Shown here: positions 45,654 through 54,659 of the stretch, piece by piece
Layout of the letters: each line of letters begins with the position of its first letter
Numbering within the stretch: position 1 is the stretch's first letter
Assembly (NCBI RefSeq): GCF_043555875.1
Contig: NZ_JBIGHW010000007.1
Location: 186,001 to 250,000, forward strand
Length of the DNA: 64,000 nt
Source of the DNA: Pelomonas margarita
GTDB taxonomy: Bacteria; Pseudomonadota; Gammaproteobacteria; Burkholderiales; Burkholderiaceae_C
Reading direction: 5' to 3'
Translations under genes and position numbers: made by a program
Notes under the pieces: generated by a model
Database searches by the model: none
The model's input: the letters and a program-made list of their open reading frames with translations, nothing else
Told to the model about the DNA's origin: nothing

Positions 45654-45923
45654 TTACTTCGGCAGGTTGGCCAGCAGGGTCGCGGCGAACGGGTTGGCGA
45701 AGGCGAACAGCAGGGCGATGGCGACGCCGATCAGGAAGGCGGCGTCGATCAGGCCGGCCAGGATGAACATCTTGGTCTGCAGCTGGTTCATCAGCTCAGG
45801 CTGACGGGCCGAGGACTCCAGGAACTTGCCGCCCATCAGCGCGATGCCGATCGAAGCGCCGATGGCGCCGAGGCCCACGATGATGCCGCAAGCCAGAGCA
45901 ACCAGACCGAGGATGTCGTTCAT
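45654..45923 (-). CDS. atpE: ATP synthase Fo subunit c
   Basis: An 89-residue c-ring hairpin. Helix 1 has the glycine-rich packing motif (GLGAIGASIGIALMGG), the loop is ARQPE (Arg40-Gln41-Pro42), and helix 2 carries the proton carboxylate Asp60 in FILAGLIDAAFLIG. No sodium signature is visible, so the ring should move protons. Confidence 0.96.
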   Translation of the reverse strand: MNDILGLVALACGIIVGLGAIGASIGIALMGGKFLESSARQPELMNQLQTKMFILAGLIDAAFLIGVAIALLFAFANPFAATLLANLPK

Positions 45924-45976
45924 TTGAAATCTCCTAGAGACAGTGAAGAAAAAGGAAAGGGAACAGGAAAGAAAAA

Positions 45977-46846
45977 TCAGTGATGGTCGTGCGCTTGACC
46001 GATGTAGATCAGCGTGAGCATCATGAAGATGAACGCTTGCAGCACGATCACGAGGATGTGGAACAGCGTCCAGATCGTGCCGGCCACAACGTGGCCAAAG
46101 GCCATGCTGAAACCCGTCACGCTCATCGCAAACGCGCCGCCCATCAGCGCGATCAGCATGAACACGAGTTCACCAGCAAACATGTTGCCGAACAGCCGCA
46201 TGCCGTGAGACACGGTCTTGGCCAGGAACTCGATCATCTGCATCAGGAAGTTGAACGGCCACAGCGCCCAGTGATCGCCGAACGGGGCGGCGATCAGCTC
46301 GTGACCCCAGCCGCCCAGACCCTTGATCTTGACGCTGTAATAGATGCACAGCAGCAGCACGAAAGTGGACATGCCCAGCGTGGTGGACAGGTCGGCCGTC
46401 GGCACGACACGCAGGTAATCCTTGAAGCCCAGGGCGGGGCCGGCCGTATGCCACAGCTGCGGCAGCGCATCGACCGGCAGCATGTCCATGAAGTTCATCA
46501 GGAAAATCCAGACGAACACCGTCAGCGCCAGCGGGCCGACGAAGGCGCGACTCTTGGCGTTGTCGATCACGCTCTTGGCCTGGTTGTCGACCATCTCGAA
46601 CAGGATCTCGACCGCCGCCTGGAAGCGCCCCGGCACGCCGGAGGTCGCCTTGCGCACCCCCAGCCACAGCAGGAATACGCCCAGGAAACCCAGCACCGTG
46701 GCCACGACCAGGGAGTCGAAGTTGTAGAGGCTGAAGTCGACGATGTCCTTCTGCTTCACGCTCTCGAACGCGAAGTTCTTCTGCAGGTGCTGCAGATGGT
46801 GGGTGATGTACTCACCGGCGCTGGGCGCGTGCTGTTCGCTGCTCAT
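45977..46846 (-). CDS. atpB: ATP synthase Fo subunit a
   Basis: A 289-residue membrane subunit of the proton channel with five to six helices. The essential Arg lies in VSHGMRLFGNMFAGEL, matching the E. coli LRLFGN motif; PFNFLMQMIEFLAK precedes it. The N-terminal 60 residues are cytoplasmic or peripheral. Ten bases from atpI. Confidence 0.96.
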   Translation of the reverse strand: MSSEQHAPSAGEYITHHLQHLQKNFAFESVKQKDIVDFSLYNFDSLVVATVLGFLGVFLLWLGVRKATSGVPGRFQAAVEILFEMVDNQAKSVIDNAKSRAFVGPLALTVFVWIFLMNFMDMLPVDALPQLWHTAGPALGFKDYLRVVPTADLSTTLGMSTFVLLLCIYYSVKIKGLGGWGHELIAAPFGDHWALWPFNFLMQMIEFLAKTVSHGMRLFGNMFAGELVFMLIALMGGAFAMSVTGFSMAFGHVVAGTIWTLFHILVIVLQAFIFMMLTLIYIGQAHDHH

Positions 46847-46856
46847 CGTCTATGAC

Positions 46857-47360
46857 TCAATTCGTTCGTTGAACGGCCCGGCTCAACCACCACCAGGCCC
46901 CCAGATGTACCTTCAGGCACGCAATCAGCGCCACCAGCAAAGCCGGCCAGCTCAGATCCCGCACCAGCCACGCCGCCGCCACCAGGATGACGACCGCGAG
47001 GCCCACTTTGATCAGTTCCCACACGAGGAACGACAGGAACGCTGCCTGAGCCTGGACGGCCGGACGACGCAGACCCCAGGCCATGACGGCATGGGGCAAC
47101 ACCACCGCAACCGCGCCCCAGACCGTGGAGCGCACCTGCTGCGCGGGCGCAGAGCCAAGAAGCCACCACGCCAGCGCCAACAAGCCGCCGACCCCCGCCT
47201 GGATGGCCACCACGCGCCAGGGCGAGAGGGGCTTTTCGCGCACCAGCAGGGCTTGCACCTGCTGGGCGGTCCAGGGCGGCACGGGCACGGAGTCGGGCGC
47301 GTCGTCGTCCCACGGGCTGACGGGGCTGCTGGCAGGGCGAACCTCAGGGCTGGCAGTCAT
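46857..47360 (-). CDS. atpI: ATP synthase subunit I
   Basis: A 167-residue small membrane protein with four helices (for example VVAIQAGVGGLLALAWWLLG), first gene of the atp operon. AtpI helps assemble the c-ring or supplies Mg2+. It has a longer cytoplasmic N terminus (about 60 residues, Pro-rich) than the E. coli protein. ATG at 47360 chosen; an upstream in-frame extension has a non-conserved, non-membrane sequence. Confidence 0.88.
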   Translation of the reverse strand: MTASPEVRPASSPVSPWDDDAPDSVPVPPWTAQQVQALLVREKPLSPWRVVAIQAGVGGLLALAWWLLGSAPAQQVRSTVWGAVAVVLPHAVMAWGLRRPAVQAQAAFLSFLVWELIKVGLAVVILVAAAWLVRDLSWPALLVALIACLKVHLGAWWWLSRAVQRTN

Positions 47361-47417
47361 GTCGGCGTTGACGGGACGAAGGGCGCCGACACAAATGCCG
47401 GCCGGCAAAACCACGGG

Positions 47418-47446
47418 AGTATATGTGGTTACCCGTACTTTCCCAA
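47418..47446 (-). promoter_or_regulatory. Sigma-70-type promoter of the atp operon
   Basis: On the minus strand, TTGGGA (47446-47441) and TATACT (47423-47418) are separated by 17 bases, about 58 bases upstream of the atpI ATG. This is the best promoter in the window and fits the position expected for the atp operon. Confidence 0.65.
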
Positions 47447-47508
47447 AAGCAACCCCACGCGCGAGCCGGCAACCCCCGGTCAACGGGGGGCGAACGGGCG
47501 CCGGCGCG

Positions 47509-48411
47509 TCAGAGCCTGCAGCGCTGCGCGGGCAGGCCCGGCACGGTTACGCGCAGCGTCAATACGGCACCAGCCCAGGGCTCGCGGGCAAGTTCGTCGG
47601 CGGGGCGCTTGTCGCAAGCCGTCGTGATGAACAGCGTGCGCCGATCCGGCCCACCGAAACAGGGCATGGTGGGGCAGCGCACCGGCAGCGCGATATCTTC
47701 CAGCAGCTGGCCGTCGGCTGCATAACGCAGCAATCGCGCGCCTTCAAACATGGCCACCCAATAGGCACCGGACTCGTCCACCGCCGCCCCGTCCGGGCGA
47801 CCGCCGTAGCTTTCCAGAGGCTGGCCGGCGGCGCGCGGCTCGAAACGGGCGAAGACCTGCGCCTCGCCCAGCGTGCCGGCCTCGACGTCAAAGTCATGGC
47901 GCCAGACCGTGTGGGCCTTGGTGTCGCTGCGATAGACGCTGCGGCCGTTCGGGCTCCAGGCCAGGCCGTTGGAAGTCACGATGCCGTCCAGCTGCGCGTG
48001 GGCGCCGGCAGCGTCGATGCGCCAGAGCGCGGCCTCGGGCTCGCGCGCATCGCTGAGCGCGCCGATCCAGAAGCGGCCGGCGGCGTCGGGCTTGCCATCG
48101 TTGTAGCGCTGGCGAGCAGGGTCGTAGGGCGGCGCGGCGAGTGGCGTCAGCGCCCCGCTAGCGGTGTCCAGCGCCCACAGGCCGTCGCGCCGCGCCACGA
48201 TCAGCCCACCACCTTGGCGCGCTGCAATGCAGCCGGGTTCAGCCGCCTGCGGGAAGACGTCGGGCGCATCCGCGCCCTCGCGCCAGCGCAGCACCTGGCG
48301 GCCGGGGATGTCCACGCAATAGAACTGCTGCTCGTCGGGATGCCAGAGCGGCGATTCGCCCAGCAGACAGCGGTGGGCGCCCAGGGGCCGGATGTCGTAG
48401 TCAAGTGCCAT
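47509..48411 (-). CDS. SMP-30/gluconolactonase family protein
   Basis: A 300-residue beta-propeller protein. The family motifs are CLLGESPLWHPDEQQFYCVDIPG, RYNDGKPDAAGRFWIGAL and RPDGAAVDESGAYWVAMFEG, with the Glu, Asn and Asp metal ligands in their places (E in GESP, N in TSNGLAWS, D in RPDGAAVD). Members hydrolyse aldonolactones. ATG at 48411 was preferred to an in-frame GTG at 48420. It lies upstream of the atp promoter, on the same strand. Confidence 0.86.
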   Translation of the reverse strand: MALDYDIRPLGAHRCLLGESPLWHPDEQQFYCVDIPGRQVLRWREGADAPDVFPQAAEPGCIAARQGGGLIVARRDGLWALDTASGALTPLAAPPYDPARQRYNDGKPDAAGRFWIGALSDAREPEAALWRIDAAGAHAQLDGIVTSNGLAWSPNGRSVYRSDTKAHTVWRHDFDVEAGTLGEAQVFARFEPRAAGQPLESYGGRPDGAAVDESGAYWVAMFEGARLLRYAADGQLLEDIALPVRCPTMPCFGGPDRRTLFITTACDKRPADELAREPWAGAVLTLRVTVPGLPAQRCRL

Positions 48412-48429
48412 GGCCGGCACTCTAGGCTG

Positions 48430-48945
48430 TTATCCGAAGTAACTCGGGCGGAAGCCACCCAGCTCCACCTTCAGGTAGTGGGCGCCAGGGATGGGGTTGA
48501 AGTAGAACGGCGGCACTTCGACGAAGCCCAGGCTCTCGTACAAGCCACGCGCGGCCTCCATGTCGTCCAGCGTATCCAGCAGCATGCACGAATAGCCGGC
48601 CTCGGTGGCTCGATCCATCAGCTGCTGAGCAAGCAGCCGCCCCAGGCCGAAACGCCGGAAGGCCGGGCGCACGTACAGGCGCTTCATCTCGCAGGCATTG
48701 GGGTAGTCGGCATCCCGCAGCGGGCGGAATGCGCCGCTGCCAGCCACCGCGCCGTCTACCAGCGCCAGCAGCATCAGCCCGTCAGGCGGTGCGTAGGGCC
48801 CCGGCAGCGCCGCCAGCTCCTCCTCAAAGCCCTGGAAGCACAGGTCCACCTGCAGGCTGTTGGCGTAGTCGCGCAGGATGTGGCGGGTCTCCTGCCAGTC
48901 CTCTGGCGACTCGGGAATGATGAGTTGGATGTCTGGGCCGGACAT
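48430..48945 (-). CDS. GNAT-family N-acetyltransferase
   Basis: A 171-residue acyl-CoA-dependent transferase. Motif A is VRPAFRRFGLGRLLAQQLMD and motif B is YSCMLLDTLDDMEAARGLYESLGF. The substrate is not indicated. It lies 19 bases upstream of the SMP-30 gene on the same strand. Confidence 0.85.
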   Translation of the reverse strand: MSGPDIQLIIPESPEDWQETRHILRDYANSLQVDLCFQGFEEELAALPGPYAPPDGLMLLALVDGAVAGSGAFRPLRDADYPNACEMKRLYVRPAFRRFGLGRLLAQQLMDRATEAGYSCMLLDTLDDMEAARGLYESLGFVEVPPFYFNPIPGAHYLKVELGGFRPSYFG

Positions 48946-48969
48946 AGCGGCGCAGTGTAGCCAGCGGCC

Positions 48970-49689
48970 TCAGCCCGAAAAGCCGAGCACGACCCTGCGG
49001 GTCTTGGCGGACTTCTTCTCTATCTTGGTCACGACGACCGCGCCGATCTCCGCCGTGTTGGCGACGTGCGTGCCGCCACAGGGCTGCAGGTCCACGCCCT
49101 CGATTTCCAGCACCCGCACGCGCCCCAGGCCGCGCGGCGGCTGCACGCTCATGGAGCGCACCAGGCCCGGGTTGGCATCGAGCTCGGCCTCGCTGATCCA
49201 GCGGTGGCGCACCGGATGGGCTTCGGCCACGAGGCGGTCCAGCCCGGCCTGAAGAGCGTCCCTGTCGAAGGGCTGATCGGTGTGGAAGTCCAGCCGCGCG
49301 TAGCCCTCGGTGATGGAGCAGCCATCGACCGGATACGGCAGCAGCGCGCACAGCAGGTGCGTGGCCGTGTGAAAGCGCCGGTGCGCCTGGCGCCTGGGGG
49401 CATCCACGTTCACCTGCACAACAGCGCCGACCGCCGGCAGCGTGTCGCCGTCCATGAGGTGGACGATGGCGCCTGGCTGCTCCTTGCTCTTGCGCGTGTC
49501 GGTGATCCGCCGGCGCTGCGGGCCGGCGCTCAGCCAGCCGGTGTCGCCAGCCTGGCCGCCGCCCAGCGGGTAGCAGACCGTGCGGTCCAGCAGCACGCCG
49601 CCCTCGCCGTGCGCGATGACGCGGGCCTCGCAGGCCAGCAGCGTCGCATCCTCGCGGAACAGCTCCTCGGTGAGCACGGGCGCCACCAT
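48970..49689 (-). CDS. Alanyl-tRNA editing protein (AlaX-type)
   Basis: A 239-residue free-standing homologue of the AlaRS editing domain. The zinc ligands HTATH and CGGTH are present in FHTATHLLCAL and LQPCGGTHVANT. It hydrolyses Ser-tRNA(Ala) or Gly-tRNA(Ala). ATG at 49689 overlaps the PhzF gene stop by one base (TGATG), so translation of the pair is coupled. Confidence 0.9.
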   Translation of the reverse strand: MVAPVLTEELFREDATLLACEARVIAHGEGGVLLDRTVCYPLGGGQAGDTGWLSAGPQRRRITDTRKSKEQPGAIVHLMDGDTLPAVGAVVQVNVDAPRRQAHRRFHTATHLLCALLPYPVDGCSITEGYARLDFHTDQPFDRDALQAGLDRLVAEAHPVRHRWISEAELDANPGLVRSMSVQPPRGLGRVRVLEIEGVDLQPCGGTHVANTAEIGAVVVTKIEKKSAKTRRVVLGFSG

Positions 49690-50528
49690 CACAGCCGCAC
49701 CTGGCCGTGGATGAGCGGCGTGACGTCGCCGCCTATCCAGGTGGCCTCGGCATCGCGCGTCACGTGCACGCGGCCGGCGCGGCCCAGCGCGGCGCCTTGC
49801 GCGGCCACGTAGTGGTCGCCCGCCAGACCCGCGCCCTGCAGCCACAGCGCCAGGCCGGCGTTGAGGCTGCCGGTCACCGGGTCTTCCGGCACGCCGAGGT
49901 CGGGCACAAAGGCGCGCACCTCGAACTGGCAGTCCGCCCCCTCGGGATGGGCGCCGACGACGCCCAGCTTCAGGCCCTGCATGGCAACAAAATCCGGCTG
50001 CAGCGCCAGCACCGAGGCGGCGTCCGGCAGGCGAGCGGCCATCCAGCCCGGGCCGTTGTCGCACCAGACCAGATCCAGCAACTGCGCCGGCGCGATGCGC
50101 AGCGCCGCCAGCACCTGCGCTCGGCCCGCCGAATCGACCGGCCCACTGTGGCGCAGCGGCGGCGCCGCGAAGGCCAGCCGCGCGCCGTCGCGCTTCACGC
50201 GCACCAGCCCGATGGCGCATTGCTGCACCACTTCGCCGGGCTTCTTCACATCGCCACCACTGGCCAGGAAGGCATGCGCGCTGCCCAGCGTCGGGTGGCC
50301 AGCGAAGGGCAGCTCGCCACCGGGCGTGAAGATGCGCACGCGGTAGTCGGCCGCGGGGTCGGTGGGCGGTAGCAGGAAGGTGGTCTCGGACAGGTTGGTC
50401 CAGCGCGCGAACGCGGCCATGTCCGCATCGGACAGGCCCGCGGCGTCGATGACGACCGCCAGCGGGTTGCCCTTCAGCGGCTCGGCGGTGAAGACGTCGA
50501 CCTGGGCGAAGCGGCGCAGCTGGGTCAT
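49689..50528 (-). CDS. PhzF-family isomerase/epimerase-like protein
   Basis: A 279-residue protein of the diaminopimelate-epimerase fold. RFAQVDVFTAEPLKGNPLAVV and TNLSETTFLLPP (catalytic Glu) and FTPGGELPFAGHPTLGSAH are the PhzF signature; GVPEDPVTGSLNAGL closes the fold. Outside phenazine clusters these are usually of unknown substrate, and nothing here suggests phenazine synthesis. ATG at 50528 chosen because codons upstream lack family character. Confidence 0.88.
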   Translation of the reverse strand: MTQLRRFAQVDVFTAEPLKGNPLAVVIDAAGLSDADMAAFARWTNLSETTFLLPPTDPAADYRVRIFTPGGELPFAGHPTLGSAHAFLASGGDVKKPGEVVQQCAIGLVRVKRDGARLAFAAPPLRHSGPVDSAGRAQVLAALRIAPAQLLDLVWCDNGPGWMAARLPDAASVLALQPDFVAMQGLKLGVVGAHPEGADCQFEVRAFVPDLGVPEDPVTGSLNAGLALWLQGAGLAGDHYVAAQGAALGRAGRVHVTRDAEATWIGGDVTPLIHGQVRL

Positions 50529-50601
50529 GGCTGCCCCCTTCGGCCTGCGGCTTGCCCCGCCAGGCGGGAGCGAGCTTGCTTGAGGCAGCCCGGCGCGGCG
50601 C

Positions 50602-51810
50602 TCATGGCGCATGCTCCGTGGCCGACTCCAGCGCCTCGTGCAGCAGCCGGCCCAGCTTCTCCACGCCCTCGCGGATGAGGTCGGGCGTCAACGTCACGAA
50701 GGACAGTCGCAGCGTGCGCGGGTCGGGCTGCTGGGCATAGAAGGCCGCGCCGGGCACGAAGGCCACGCCTGCGTCCACCGCGCGCGGCAGCAGGGCCATC
50801 GCGTCCAGGCCGGCAGGCAGGCGGATCCAGAAGAACATGCCGCCGGCCGGCGACTGCCAGTCGCAACCCGCCGGCAGGTGCTCGCGCAGCGCCTCGGCCA
50901 TCGCATCCCGGTTGGCCTTGTAGAGCGCGCGGATGGAAGGAACATGCTGCTCCAGAAAGCCGTCTTTCACCACCTCGTGCACCACGCGCTGGTTGAAGCC
51001 CGGCGTGTGCAGGTCAGCCGCCTGCTTGGCCTGCAGCAGCTTGGGGTACAGCTCGCGCGGCGCGATGAGGTAGCCCAGCCGGAAACCCGGCGTCAGCACC
51101 TTGGAGAACGAGCCCAGGTACAGCGAACCCTCGGGCCACAGGCTGGACAGCGATGCCGGCGGCGGCTCGTCGAACCACAGGTCGCCATAGGGGTTGTCCT
51201 CGACGAAGGGCACGTTGGCCCGGCGCAGCGCCTCCACCACATCCACGCGGCGCTGTGCGCCCATCACGCGCCCCGTCGGGTTCTGGTAATTGGGCAGCAG
51301 GTAGGCGAAGCGGGTGCCCGGTGCGTCATGCGGCAACTGCCGAATAGCTTCCGGGCGCGGCCCTTCGTGGTCGCTATCCAGGCTGGCGAACAGCGGCTCG
51401 AAAGGCGTGAAGGCCTGCAGCGCGCCGAGGTAGGTGGGCGTCTCCACGGCCACCGGTGCACCGGCGTCGCAGAGGATCTTGCCCACCAGGTCCAGGCCCT
51501 GCTGCGAGCCGCTGGTGATCAGCACCTGGTCCGGCGACACCGTCATGCCCAGCGACGCCGCCCGCGCCGCCACCCATTCGCGCAGCGGCGCGTAGCCCTC
51601 GCTGGCGGCGTACTGCAGCGACTCGCGCGGCGTGTGCGTCAGCACGCGGTCACAGGCGGCCTTGATCGCGTCGACGGGAAAGGTGTCTGCGCTGGGCAGG
51701 CCGCCGGCCATGGACAGGATGCCCGGCTTCTCGGTGACCTTGAGGATCTCCCGGATGATGGACGGGTTCATGCGCGCGGCACGGCGCGCCTGGGTCCAGA
51801 TGGTGCTCAT
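50602..51810 (-). CDS. PLP-dependent aminotransferase, fold type I
   Basis: A 402-residue aminotransferase related to 2-aminoadipate/MocR-type enzymes but without the DNA-binding domain. Landmarks are ITSGSQQGLDLVGKILCDAG, LPNYQNPTGRVM, VEDNPYGDLWF and the PLP lysine in YLGSFSKVLTPGFRLGYL. Likely a broad aromatic or branched-chain aminotransferase. Start overlaps the DUF2917 gene stop (ATGA). Confidence 0.87.
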   Translation of the reverse strand: MSTIWTQARRAARMNPSIIREILKVTEKPGILSMAGGLPSADTFPVDAIKAACDRVLTHTPRESLQYAASEGYAPLREWVAARAASLGMTVSPDQVLITSGSQQGLDLVGKILCDAGAPVAVETPTYLGALQAFTPFEPLFASLDSDHEGPRPEAIRQLPHDAPGTRFAYLLPNYQNPTGRVMGAQRRVDVVEALRRANVPFVEDNPYGDLWFDEPPPASLSSLWPEGSLYLGSFSKVLTPGFRLGYLIAPRELYPKLLQAKQAADLHTPGFNQRVVHEVVKDGFLEQHVPSIRALYKANRDAMAEALREHLPAGCDWQSPAGGMFFWIRLPAGLDAMALLPRAVDAGVAFVPGAAFYAQQPDPRTLRLSFVTLTPDLIREGVEKLGRLLHEALESATEHAP

Positions 51811-52109
51811 GAGGTGATGACGCCAAATTTGAAAACGGGCAGCCTAGCACTGGCCCGCGCCGGGCTCGGGCGCGGAACGGCCGGCTGCAGCAATTGAAAA
51901 GACGCCTCGGGCCAGGCCTCGGCCACGGCCTGGGTGCCGGCCGGCAGCGTCAGCCCGTCACCGGCGCTCAGCCAGTGATCCGCGGTGCTGCCGGTCAGCG
52001 TCACCCACAGCCGCCCCTGCGTGACAACCAGCCGCCGCGCGCTGCGCGTGGCGGCCAGCGTCAGCGCCTGGCCGGTGCCGAGTTGTGTCGTGAAACATCG
52101 ATCCGTCAT
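51807..52109 (-). CDS. DUF2917 small protein
   Basis: A 100-residue protein with the DUF2917 core: ARRLVVTQGRLWVTLTGS, DHWLSAGDGLTLPAGTQAV. The fold is probably a small cupin-like barrel. Function unknown. It is translationally coupled to both neighbours (ATGA overlaps), in a transporter-DUF2917-aminotransferase operon. TAGGCT near its end (51841-51848 region) may be a promoter for the aminotransferase. Confidence 0.8.
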   Translation of the reverse strand: MTDRCFTTQLGTGQALTLAATRSARRLVVTQGRLWVTLTGSTADHWLSAGDGLTLPAGTQAVAEAWPEASFQLLQPAVPRPSPARASARLPVFKFGVITS

Positions 52110-53026
52110 GGGCCCTCCCGAACATCCACTGGCTGACGCTTGCCCACCCACACCACCGCCAGCACGGCGGCCGCGAACAGCAGCGTCATCGCGTCCAGCC
52201 GCTCGCCGAGCAGGGGCACGGCCAGCAGCATGGACAGAAACGGTTGCAGCACCTGCACCTGGCTCACACGCAGCGTGCCGCCCAGCGCCAGCGCGCGATA
52301 CCAGGCAAAGAAGCCGATCCACATCGACACCAGCGACACATAGGCGAAGCCCAGCCACGCCGACGCCGCCACCGGCGCCACGGGCCGCGTGAACACGGCC
52401 ACCGGTACCGTGAGCGGCAGGCTCAGCACCAGCACCCAGCAGATCACCTGCTCCGCCGTCAGGGCAACTGACAAGCGAGCGCCACTCACATAACCCGCCG
52501 ACGCGCAGACCACGGCACCCAGCAGCAACGCGTCGGCGACTTCCAGCCCGCCCGCGCCGCGCCAGGCGGCAAAGACGATCACCAGCGCCAGCCCCGCCAG
52601 CGCGCAGACCCAGAAGCCCGCACTGGGCCGCTGACGCAGAACCGCCGCCGCGATGACGGCCGTGGCCAGCGGCAGCACGCCGGAGACAACCGACGCATGC
52701 ACGGCATCCACCTGCCGCACTGCCAACCCCAGCAACACCGGCCAGCCGAACACGACGCCGGCCGCCGTGAAGGCCAGCAGCGCCCACTCTCGCCCGCGCG
52801 GCCGCCGCGCGCCGGTGGCGGCCAGGTAGACCGCCGACAGCACGCCCGCCACCGCCGCGCGGCCGAAGGCGACGAACACCGGGTCGAGCTGCGGCGCCTC
52901 GGCGCTGCCACCGGCCAGCCGCGTCATCGGGATGCTGAGCGCGAACATGAACACGCCCGCCACGCCCAGCAGCAGGCCGCGCGCGGTGTCAGACGACGTC
53001 GTGGTGGAGAGGGGCAACCCGGGCAT
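52106..53026 (-). CDS. EamA/DMT-family exporter
   Basis: A 306-residue ten-helix transporter with two EamA halves: first VFMFALSIPMTRLAGG, second VSMWIGFFAWYRALALGG and VLQPFLSMLLAVPLLGERLD. The gene is divergent from a MocR regulator, the typical arrangement for DMT exporters controlled by MocR. The substrate may be an amino acid or metabolite. The mRNA may be leaderless: TAGACT at 53038-53033 ends 6 bases before the ATG. Confidence 0.88.
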   Translation of the reverse strand: MPGLPLSTTTSSDTARGLLLGVAGVFMFALSIPMTRLAGGSAEAPQLDPVFVAFGRAAVAGVLSAVYLAATGARRPRGREWALLAFTAAGVVFGWPVLLGLAVRQVDAVHASVVSGVLPLATAVIAAAVLRQRPSAGFWVCALAGLALVIVFAAWRGAGGLEVADALLLGAVVCASAGYVSGARLSVALTAEQVICWVLVLSLPLTVPVAVFTRPVAPVAASAWLGFAYVSLVSMWIGFFAWYRALALGGTLRVSQVQVLQPFLSMLLAVPLLGERLDAMTLLFAAAVLAVVWVGKRQPVDVREGP

Positions 53027-53046
53027 ATGCTCAGTCTAGGCACAGC

Positions 53047-53097
53047 AACCAGTACAGAACCAGTACAGTATGTCAACCACAGCCTGAATCTGTACTG
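53047..53097. promoter_or_regulatory. MocR operator: tandem 11-bp repeats plus inverted half site
   Basis: AACCAGTACAG occurs twice head to tail (53047-53057 and 53058-53068). CTGTACTG (53090-53097) is the inverted copy, ending 2 bases before the regulator ATG. Two direct repeats plus an inverted one is the known layout for MocR-family sites. The tandem repeats overlap the expected -35 region of the exporter promoter; the inverted copy lies in the regulator leader. Confidence 0.72.
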
Positions 53098-53099
53098 CC

Positions 53100-54536
53100 A
53101 TGCCCACCGGTACACCCTCGCCCCTGCAGCGCGACGCCAGCCAGCCTCTGGCCGGCCAGTTGGCCGAGCGCTACGCCCAGCGCATCCGCGAGCGCCTGCT
53201 GCTGCCCGGCGCACGCCTGCCCTCCGTGCGCGACTGTGCGCGCCAGCACGGCGTCAGCCCGCACACCGTCGTCGCGGCCTACGACCAGTTGCAGGCCGCC
53301 GGCCTGGTGGAGGCGCGGCGGCAACGCGGCTTTTTCGTGCGCGAAACGCGGCCGCCAGCCACCACCGCCCGGGCCGCGCGGCCTGCCAGCGCCCTGCCCC
53401 GCCAGGCCCCGGTGGACGCGACGGCGTTGATCCGCGGCATGTTCGAGGCCGATGCCGCCCGCTCGCCGGGCCTGGGCACGCTGCCCGCCGACTGGCTGGA
53501 CCCGACGCTGCTGCAGTCGGCGCTGCGCCGGCTCAGCAGCGACACCGCGGTGCAGATGAGCTACGGCGACCCCAGCGGTGACGAGCGGCTGCGCGTGGCG
53601 CTGTCGCAGCGACTGGCCGACCTGGGCATCCACGCCGGCCCGGCACAGATCCTCACCACGAATGGCGCCACGCATGCGCTGGACCTGCTCATCCGCACCC
53701 AGCTGCAGCCCGGCGACGCGGTGCTGGTGGACGACCCCGGCTGGTCCGTCATCTTTGCGCGCCTGACGCAGGCCGGCATCCGGCTGCTGCCCGTGCCGCG
53801 CGGCCCGGCCGGCCCGGATCTGGCCGTGCTGGCCGCGCTGGCCGCCCAGCACGCGCCCCGCGCCTACCTGACGGTGTCGGTGCTGCACAACCCCACCGGC
53901 CACAGCCTGGACCTCGCCACCGCCCACCAGCTGCTGCGCCTGGCCGACGAGCACGACTTTCTCGTCATCGAGGACGACAGCTACGGCTTCCTGGCCCCCG
54001 AGCACCTGCCACGGCTCGCCGCGCTGGACGGGCTGCGCCGCGTCGTCTACGTGGGCGGCTTCTCGAAAGTGCTGACGCCGGCCTGGCGCGTGGGCTACCT
54101 GGCGGCCGCGCCCGAGCGGCTGACGGCACTGACGGACACCAAGCTGCTAGACGGCCTGACCAGCTCGCCCGTGCTGGAGCGCGCCGTCGCGCTGTGCCTG
54201 GAGCAAGGCCGGCTGCGCCGCCACGCGCAGCGGCTGCGCGAGCGGCTGGGCGCAGCCCGGCAGCGCGTCGCGGCGCTGGCGGCCCGGCAGGGCTTTCAGT
54301 GGGCCACGCCGCCCGACGGCCTGTTCGGCTGGCTGGACACCGGCGTGGACACCGAACGCCTGGCCCAGCCGCTGCTGGACGCCGGCTGGCTGACGGCGCC
54401 CGGCGCGCTGTTCAGCGCCACGCGCCGGCCCGGCTCGCTGATGCGCGTGAACATGGCCACCTCGCTGGACCCTGCCTTCTGGCGGCAGCTGCGCGCCTGC
54501 GTGGACGAGCTCCAGCGCCGGCCGGCGCCGGGCTGA
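53100..54536 (+). CDS. MocR-family regulator: GntR HTH plus aminotransferase domain
   Basis: A 478-residue fusion. Residues about 10-75 form a GntR winged helix (LPSVRDCARQHGVSPHTVVA), and the rest is a fold-type-I aminotransferase-like domain with the PLP Lys in VGGFSKVLTPAWRVGYL. MocR proteins sense PLP with an amino-containing ligand. It should control the divergent EamA-DUF2917-aminotransferase operon through the repeats between them. Ribosome binding is unclear because the inverted operator half site occupies the position. Confidence 0.9.
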   Translation: MPTGTPSPLQRDASQPLAGQLAERYAQRIRERLLLPGARLPSVRDCARQHGVSPHTVVAAYDQLQAAGLVEARRQRGFFVRETRPPATTARAARPASALPRQAPVDATALIRGMFEADAARSPGLGTLPADWLDPTLLQSALRRLSSDTAVQMSYGDPSGDERLRVALSQRLADLGIHAGPAQILTTNGATHALDLLIRTQLQPGDAVLVDDPGWSVIFARLTQAGIRLLPVPRGPAGPDLAVLAALAAQHAPRAYLTVSVLHNPTGHSLDLATAHQLLRLADEHDFLVIEDDSYGFLAPEHLPRLAALDGLRRVVYVGGFSKVLTPAWRVGYLAAAPERLTALTDTKLLDGLTSSPVLERAVALCLEQGRLRRHAQRLRERLGAARQRVAALAARQGFQWATPPDGLFGWLDTGVDTERLAQPLLDAGWLTAPGALFSATRRPGSLMRVNMATSLDPAFWRQLRACVDELQRRPAPG

Positions 54537-54659
54537 AGTTGGCCTGCAAAAAAAGCGCGGCAGCAGGCGGTTTGTCACAGGATGCAACCGCGGCGGCCCG
54601 CAGAATCGCGCCCGATGCGCTGTCAGTGATCCGCAGCGCACAGTGACAAGAACGATCCC

